Of a stretch of DNA of 64,000 nt, positions 56,684 to 64,000 are shown in pieces. A program made the position numbers and the translations under genes. Location: positions 62,001 through 126,000 of the forward strand of contig ML769397.1 in assembly GCA_009733575.1 (NCBI GenBank). Reading direction: 5' to 3'. Position 1 is the first letter of the stretch, and each line of letters begins with the position of its first letter. The notes under the pieces are model-generated. The model did no database searches, was not told the DNA's origin, and saw nothing but the letters and a program-made list of their open reading frames with translations. This stretch comes from Gymnopus androsaceus JB14 (taxonomy: Eukaryota; Basidiomycota; Agaricomycetes; Agaricales; Omphalotaceae).

Positions 56684-59600
56684 ATGTGGAGCAGTATGTA
56701 TACTCTCAGAAACAACGACCTCCAAATTCTTGATCTTGTCATGACACATGTGACATTGAGTCACTGTAGTTGCAAAAGGGGCTACAAATATTTTTGCACT
56801 CAAAAACCCATAATGGACAATAAGAAGGAACCGAACTCTATTGTTTTTGACAATGACCTATGGGAAGACATATGGACCACCAAATTAGCTGCCTCCATTG
56901 GTCCCAATCCCAGGAATATCCCTTTTTGGAAGTGTGCACATCTCCTATTCTCCTTCTGGTCTTCCTTAATTTCAGCATTGCAAACTTCCTTGACTTCTTA
57001 TTCACAAGCAAAATTCCTACGGTAAAGCAAAAGGTTGGGAAATACCTGGAGTATAGAAGCTATTGTGCAGACAAAAACTGCAGATTTGCTCCGGCAAGAC
57101 TCTGGTCATTGTGGCACCAAAATCCCAAGGCAGTCCCACATCTCCACACCATCATCAAAGGACATTCTCCAGGAGAGCAACAATATCATCAAAGATTGTT
57201 CACTCAAAATCAAAGTGAAAGGCCATACCAGCTTTAAAATCCGATCCCTACTTGCACCGCGAATGCTGTATGAAAAATACTGCAAACTTGCCCCCCTCAC
57301 AACCATACTTCTCCAAATCTTCACCACTTCACCTAATCGCTATCAATGGAAAAAAGCTGCAAAAGAAGACAAGTCTTCTGACTCTGAATCAGACATATAA
57401 ATGGAGGATGTAGAGTCTAGTAGCTCACTGGATGAGTCTAGTGGGCTTGAGGACACATTTCTTGCGGGAGATGTTGAAACAGAAGGGGACTTGCAGAATA
57501 CGGGATCTCTAGACAGAACTGAAGCAGTTAGTGTGGATATTCTAGATTCCTAGGATTATACTTACACATTTTACAGGCAATTACTCTGGTTATTGCAATG
57601 CTCACTTTCTTGCAAAACCAGGCTACAAACTTCCTTCCTCTCCTCCTTGGACTCTTCTTCATGATTAATGGCACTAGCACACAAGTTATGATTATGCTAA
57701 ATGCAGTTGGCCTCAGTGTTTCTATCCATACTGTTGAACACCTGAAGCAGGAATTGATGAAATCAGCAATTAATTTTGCAATCGAGCTTATCACCAGTCC
57801 TACACTTTGGTATATCATCTCCAACAACATTAATATCTACCTTAAGAAATTTCAGCAGTGAATCACGAACCAAAACAAGATGCTAAATGCAACCAACAGC
57901 GCAGTAGTTGGCATTGATGGAGAGGGCATAGACATCGAGAAAGCATCCAATCTTCCGGCAAGACTAGAGAAACGAGGTCAATGTGCAAATGCTGACTTCC
58001 ATGCTGATATTGTGCCTACCAGTGATGATATGGATTTCATCTACCAAAGTTACCTTTGGCTTATATCCGACCTCCTTCTCAGTCACACTCCTGGCTCCAA
58101 TAAGTGGAAGAATCGTCAAAAGCTGCGAGAGGAAGTAGATAAGATGATGCCTACTGATCGGCCACTGCCACCAAAGAAGACAGATACTTGCCCATTTGGT
58201 GTTTTCAATGTAAATGAAGGGTCAAAGAAGGGTCAGGTGAAGCTCAACAAAGCCATGCGAAAGCGTGCACGACAAACAGAGGAATCATGGGTTTGACGTA
58301 CAGCAATACGTGTAGGTGACTGGTTGACATCTATGCTGAATCGCGGTGCCCAGTGTGACCAAACCAATGAAGACTTGGCAATGGAACAACTTGACTTCAT
58401 ACAAGAGCTCAGCACTCTCTGGCACTTTGCACTTCAGGCCACGCATATGATAATGCACATTCACCATGGACATGAAGTCAGTAACGATCCCACTAACAAG
58501 CTGTGGGTCCATTGGTTCAAGTAGTGTAGAGCAATCAACACTAAGCGATCAGAATACAGGGGGTTTGGCTATCAATTTAAATAGCGAGGGTGCATTGTCA
58601 AAGGTTCCGCAAAGAAAATACTCTATCTGTCTCTCGAAAGTGACTGGTGTTTCTTGAAGTGATGCTGGTAGACAATTGAAGGATAGGATCTCCTTTTCTA
58701 ATCAATCTATACTGATTTGGGGCAATAATAGGGGCAACAATATAACAATGACAACAAAAAGAACCACCAACAATATGGCTTGGTTCAACAAAGTGATTCC
58801 CAACAGTAGGGCAAAACCACTCAGGACAACAGACAGTTTGTTCCCTGTACACCTGAGCTCAGTTGCAACAGGTGGTCGTTTCTCGGTGGTCACACTAGAC
58901 TCCTCGAAACTAAAACAACAATTTGACTTGGTATAAGTTGGGGTTTTTCATAGTCATCAGGATTATAAGTCTCTGACGCTGGGCACAATAAACAACTCTT
59001 TCCGTACCACATGAAGTATTACTTTGGTTCACAAGGGAGTGGTATCTTTCCTGTCTCAGCTGTAGCTACATCAATGAGGATTCACACTAGCAACAAATGA
59101 GGTCCAAAGGTAACTTGTCTTGCAAAGGAAATATAGCTAGGCTTTTATACTACTCTTAGCCAGATGCCGGTTAAATAATAATAAAGTACTTCGAGAATCC
59201 AGAGAAATGGTACAACTTGTTCAGAAAAAGGAGAAATTATAATAAAGTAGTCCATATATGCATATATCTGCAACCCTAATGTCCATTCATCTGCTTCTTA
59301 TGGGTATTATACCCTATTTATATCTGGGTTATACACCATTGGTCCTTTCCTGGGTGACGCATACTGCTATGTAGCTGACGCATGTCCAGTGCCGTGCTCA
59401 CTAATCCCATCATAGTTGTTTCTTGTCGTAACTTATTGTGTCCTCCTTTTCTTCTTTTGTATTATCATTCTCCATCCTTGTAGCTTTCCAACTATACCCA
59501 TATCTCTATATCCCTGCAGTATACTCGCTATGTACGTAAGTGACCGGACATACTGTGCCGGCCAAGCATATGCTAAGTCTGGTCACTTACGTACATAGCA

Positions 59601-61500
59601 AGTATTCATGCAGGAAAACACTAACTAATGTACAGTGTTATTCTCCTAGCTCGAATCTCTGTCTATTACATGTCGTTTCTTCCATTTCTCGGCAGACACG
59701 TATGCTTTCCAATACTGGTACATGTCACTTCGAGGGTCTATGTATGCTCTCTTGGCTTCATCAATCCTCCTGTTCTTGTTTTGTTCTTTCGGCATACGCC
59801 GTTTATCTGTTGTTCAGTGCCAAACAGATTATTAGTGCTTCCTTGGTATCAAGCTTTGAAGTACCCTTTGGCTATCATGACCATCTTGACATCAGCCCAC
59901 TTGAATTGGTTCTGTCCCATTTCGCGAAGTCCATATCCTTCCATAATCCCTGAGTTACTTGTCTTCAGAGTGTATCCTTTTGAGCTTGAGTCTATGTGGG
60001 CAATGTGCCTCTTTTAATATGAGTTCTGGCATTGACATGCCAGTGAGACTCTGCTACCAGACTATGGATTCCTACAAACTACTTAGAGCTGATATTCAGT
60101 TCAATACCATGGCTCTGTTGGTCCGAGTACTTCCACACTTATTAGACTTGTTACAGCTATCAGCTTGGGCTCACTATAGCTCTCTTATACCGTCTCTAGA
60201 AGCGAACTTGTCAAGAATTGCATTCTCGAGGTCTTGCAAAAAATTTGGCGTATTACCACCTCTCTTGGAGCCCAAAAATCCTTGCTCAAATGTATATGGG
60301 ATGCAAGCAAGCCTAATTATGCCACTGCTAAATCCCTAATTTGTCATTCATTAATTGCTTGCCTGATTCATCTGGTAATGGTGCAGAAGGGTTATAAACA
60401 TTGGGAAGAACTCAGCGAGTGGAAGCCTTCCTTTGAAGACTTGAAAGCAACAGCAGAGAAAATTCACAATGAGTGGGCTATGACTGCTGCTGCTGAACAG
60501 AAAAAGGAACTGAAAGATGATTGGAATGCATGCTCTAGTTATTTTATTCGCAACACTTTGAGGTTCTTGGAGTTTGAGGCAGCTGTCCAGTTTGCAGATC
60601 CAGGTTGAGTTCTCCGAGTGCTCAAATTCTGGGTGCTTGCTTTTCAAGGTGCCAGTCAACATAACTATGCCCAGGAGTATGTTGAAGTTCTTGTTCACTT
60701 CAAGTATGAGACCCATGCGGAGCTCCAAAAGGCTCTAGAGTGTGCATGGTTTGTGAATGAGACAGGGGAAGATGGAAGATGGATTGCAAGTGACTTATAT
60801 CTTGAACGACTCAATTTCTGGGTAAAGATAAATGTCAAATTTTAATGAGATAAATAAAGTACTTACTATTCAACAGCGTGTATTTATTGCACATGGAAAT
60901 GGTGTGTCTATTGAGTATATTGTGGAGAAGGGATCTGCCTGCATAGAGATTTGTTGAGAGGTATTGCATCTGGTTGCAAATTACTTTGGAAATCCAGATC
61001 GTTCTCGCAAATCTAAAGAAGTCAAGTTTCTGGAAGATATCCAGGTTGTGGTTGAAGAGATGCAAAGGATAAGTGTACATTGGACAACCAAGCAGTGATT
61101 TGTGCCTGCAAAACCTCGTGCCAATGCCAAGAATCTAACAGCACGTTCAGCAGTTATAGATGCAGAAGTATCCGGCATGGAAATCTGGGCAGATGGAGCT
61201 TTCACACATTACATCCGGCTCACAACCTATGATCCACAAACCAAGTCATATCCCTTGGGAAATCTATCAAAACCACCAGCAGGAAAGGACAGGGATGGTG
61301 AAAAGGCTGAGGATGAAGAAGAGGATGAGGACGAGGATGCAGATAAGTATAATCGTGATCACGCAACATGCTTGAACAGCGACACGATATTTGATAACAC
61401 TGAAGAGAATGTCCTTGCTTTTGACAATTATGAAGACATTGAAGGAAATGGAAGTCTAGGAGGGAGCGATGAATTCAGCAGTGGTGAAATTATACTATAA
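56684..61500 (+). pseudogene. DUF6589-type protein, decayed and interrupted
   Basis: Pieces in order: LGLFFMINGTSTQVMIMLNA and VWYIISNNINIYLKKFQQ-like text (57600-57860); MLNATNSAVVGIDGEGIDIE … PTDRPLPPKKTDTCPFGVF … GDWLTSMLNRGAQCD … QELSTLWHFALQATHMIM (57880-58520); then after about 1.7 kb of unrelated sequence, WDASKPNYATAKSLICHSLI … VLRVLKFWVLAFQGASQHNY … EDGRWIASDLYLERLNFWV (60234-60825) and IEYIVEKGSACIE … HLVANYFGNPDRSRKSKE (60890-61020). The end, with an acidic run, stops at 61500. This is the DUF6589 family, much expanded in mushrooms and suspected to be transposon-derived. Stops such as TGA before RTAIRVGDWL fit CGA to TGA. The part before 57600 is only tentatively included. Confidence 0.7.
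58530..60230. other. Unrelated sequence splitting the DUF6589 gene
   Basis: About 1.7 kb between the two DUF6589 parts with no recognisable protein. It includes an inverted repeat at 59521-59545 and 59581-59605 (core GCTATGTACGTAAGTGACC, one C/T mismatch), separated by 35 nt. Either an insertion or a very decayed stretch. Confidence 0.5.
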
Positions 61501-64000
61501 CTTGGCGATATATTTTATTGTAAACTTTACTATGTCCTTCATGAACATGACTACGGTAATATTGCAAACTAGAAGATGTCTGTGGACTATTAGCAGTATT
61601 GAAAGTGGAAGGTATAGGTTCTGGTGTAGAGAGTATATTACTGTAAACAGAGTCCCAATAATAAGGAGAATAATTAGAAGGTGTTTGCATAGACTGGAGA
61701 GATCTAGTTGTAGTAAGAGCAGGAATGTGGATATTGGAAGAGCCTGTGGTAAGAGGGATGGTTGATGGTTTGTGAGCAGGGGTATGCACCTTTGCCTTTG
61801 AGGATTTAGTAGATGCAGTAGCTGTGCTTCGACAAGCAGCCTTTGCCGGAGTTTTTGATTTGGGATTCGGTGTCGGTGATGCATTCTGGTTAGCTGGAAG
61901 CCAAATCCACCCAGCACTAGGCATTGCAGATCCGCTTCGGCAATACAAGATTACAGACTGCCTGGAGCCATCTTCACGTATAGTCCGTACTATAGTGGGC
62001 AAAGTGAAAATGGAAGATGGCAAGGAAATCTTTGCGTGTTTAGATTCCCGACGATGTGACTGTGGTGTGGTAGGAAGCAGTTGTGACACCGTGCGTCGCC
62101 AAGTGTCCAAAACTAGGACAAGACTCTCAAGATCTTCTTTCTGCACTGTATCCCACTTCACAGCTGCAAGTATAAGTTCTGTGTTCATCAACAAGAACTT
62201 CAGAAAACAAGCAGAATGCTTGATAAGAGTATCAAGCTGTTTGGGCGGTAATATCCACAGACAACTTGAGAGTGGATGAGCACGCGCTGCGTAACAATCA
62301 TTGTGCCATTTCACAATGATGCCCCATAATTTTTCTTTGTCTTCTGAATCAAGTTCAAAGTCAGATGGAAAGGGTGTGAAGTGTTTTGAAGGAGAGAGTG
62401 GAGGTGGAGGTGGAGCAGGTGGGCAAGCAAGAGGGTGAAAAAAATCAGCAGCATATTTGAATAAACAAGGATTGTGTTCATCTGCCGGGCTATAAGCAGT
62501 TGCAAGATCAGGATTACAGTGAGAGCAGCAACACTCATGTGGAGGGTGTTTAGCGACATCAAGAACTGTCCAGGACAGCTCAAATGCAGACACTTTTGAG
62601 CATTGGCCCAATGTTTCCACCCGCATGTCCTCACTTAATAAAGTGAAAACATTGAGTTGAGTTGAAGGTCAAAAGATTCTGCACACAGACTTGTGAGAGC
62701 AGGGGATAGCTAGAAGGGCAGATGAGCATGATACCAAAGACCACAATGAAAAGCATACCTTCATCTGCAGCCACATTTATAAACCCTTCAAGGTCAGGAT
62801 CCAGTTTGGCACGCTTGATATTATTTGCTTTCGTATCTCCATTTGCCTCTTTCTTCTTCACATGTCAAACAGCTGTAGTGACTGGATGTGTTCCAGGCCA
62901 AAATGCCCAAGCTGGGATGAAAAGCAAGCAGAGGGCAGATGTTATTTGATCACGTCCCGCACGGCCCCATTGTTGAATGAGAACTGACAGCGAGGAAGGA
63001 AGCCCAAAGACAACTGAAAACTGGACATTGGGAACACTACACCCATGCCAGCAGCATCCGTTGCACAGATTATACGGATTTTTCCTGAAGAAAAATCGGT
63101 CCAGCACTGTGCCTTTGACCGTTCAGACATATCTGAAGAGAAGGGATAGACACAATCTCATAGATGATCAGGAAGACATTTACAAAGTGTTTCCACTGCA
63201 ACGTGACATGTGTTCTCGGAATCAAAGTAAAAAAGACGTTTTGGAAGTTCTTTGTGCATGCTTGAATCATCGATGTTGGTGGGAAGGAGGTTCAGTGCAT
63301 CAAGCACAGGGTTATTGGTGTTCTTCAAAACATGAGTGTAAAAGTAAAGATTAGGGTGGTCGGCACCAATATCAATGCCCCAGAACAGTCAACAGCCAAA
63401 ACAAAGAGTTCTCCATGCCAGATCAAATGTTGATGTTCAAGCAGTAGCAGTGCAAGCCCAGATGGGCATACCATAGCCACACCAGGTCCGTAACTCACTC
63501 AGCTCGCGGTAGACCAGTCAAAACTTGTCATTACCCCACTTGTTGGTTACATGAGTTTTGTCTATGAAAGCAGCGGCTATTCGATTCCAAAATGAGCAAT
63601 GGTTCCAGACTTTGCATCGGAATAGATTACTTTTGGCAGTCTCTGGAGATATATAGATGAGTTGTGAGGTATTACAAATCCTTCACCATAATTCCAGTGT
63701 TTTCTCTGTATCCTTGTTGATTGCATCCGCAACAAGGCCTTTGTTGATTGCATGCTGGACCTGGAAGCATAATAAGAACTTTAAAAGACTTGAATTAATC
63801 GGGTGTGCATACCTGATTGCATTCTAGTGCCTTGAGAGGACATATAACTATGACCGCTTTCCCTGAGCCTGCTAACTTTGCAGTACCCTCGAAAACGAGA
63901 CTTTTACCAAGGCCGGTGGCTGCAACTACCATCCCATCATAGCCCTGGAGGATACGGTGGATGGTGTGAGCCTGCCATTCATCTGGCTCAAAGCTGAGTC
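61490..64000 (-). pseudogene. RecQ-like DNA helicase, decayed, runs off the right edge
   Basis: Minus strand, reading from 64000 down: LSFEPDEWQAHTIHRIL, Walker A AATGLGKSLVFEG (63901-63930), CPLKALECNQ, a DEAH box turned to DKTH (near 63560), CATDAAGMG and VFGLPSSLSVLIQQWGRAGRD (motif VI, near 62950-63060). A long intact ORF (62626-61490) follows with a Cys/His cluster HECCCSHCN, a proline-rich stretch and a Ser/Thr-rich tail. The core resembles RecQ-type helicases amplified in Agaricomycetes. Frame breaks and stops mark the helicase core as non-functional, while the C-terminal exon stays open. Its stop overlaps the 3' end of the DUF6589 gene. Confidence 0.75.

Noticed and set aside
1..64000. 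CRISPR arrays, bacterial operons, ribosome binding sites, riboswitches
   Set aside because: The sequence is eukaryotic (dense spliceosomal introns); no regularly spaced repeat-spacer arrays were seen.

Overview
The window looks like nuclear DNA of a mushroom-forming basidiomycete (Agaricomycetes). Almost every recognisable gene is cut by canonical GT-AG introns of about 45-65 nt, with very small exons. The gene families also fit: a PARP/UBE2Q-like E2 fusion, an Agaricomycete-style BTB protein, F-box proteins, 7TM receptor-like paralogues, DUF6589 and a RecQ-like helicase. I cannot name the species.

Layout. 0.2-9.3 kb is a compact gene block: PARP-E2 fusion (+), BTB protein (-), PPIL4-type cyclophilin with RRM (-), and a small unrecognised spliced gene (-). 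10.6-16.7 kb holds two tandem copies of STT3, the oligosaccharyltransferase catalytic subunit, both on the minus strand. 17.7-21 kb holds a small two-TM protein and an F-box gene. 22.3-27.5 kb is a 1.9-kb direct segmental duplication; each arm carries a complete copy of the same small spliced gene with an SH3/Tudor-like look. 28.5-34.6 kb has two 7TM receptor-like genes flanking a BtaA-type (DUF3419) betaine-lipid gene. A third 7TM paralogue lies at 50.5-52 kb beside a Delta12-type fatty acid desaturase at 48-49.7 kb.

The right half is rich in mobile DNA. It has a hAT-like MITE with an 8-bp TSD; a Ty1/Copia element with seemingly identical 208-bp LTRs, a 5-bp TSD and two apparent spliceosomal introns; a truncated WBP2-like gene whose 3' part is replaced by repeat; a TIR element nested in that repeat; and a decayed antisense Copia. 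It also has a 78-bp near-perfect palindrome, a pogo-like derivative, a decayed BtaA gene fragment, a Tc1-type transposon with 144-bp TIRs, and a convergent pair of decayed DUF6589 and RecQ-like genes running off the right edge.

Two themes cross the window. First, older copies differ from intact relatives mainly by C-to-T or G-to-A changes at CpG, as expected from cytosine methylation and deamination. Some of these changes account for stop codons (CGA to TGA) and lost catalytic residues. Second, several otherwise conserved genes carry single-nucleotide frame breaks (PARP-E2, BTB, PPIL4, STT3, F-box). These could be real lesions or residual indel errors in the assembly. All function calls rest on motif recognition by eye; no database search was run.
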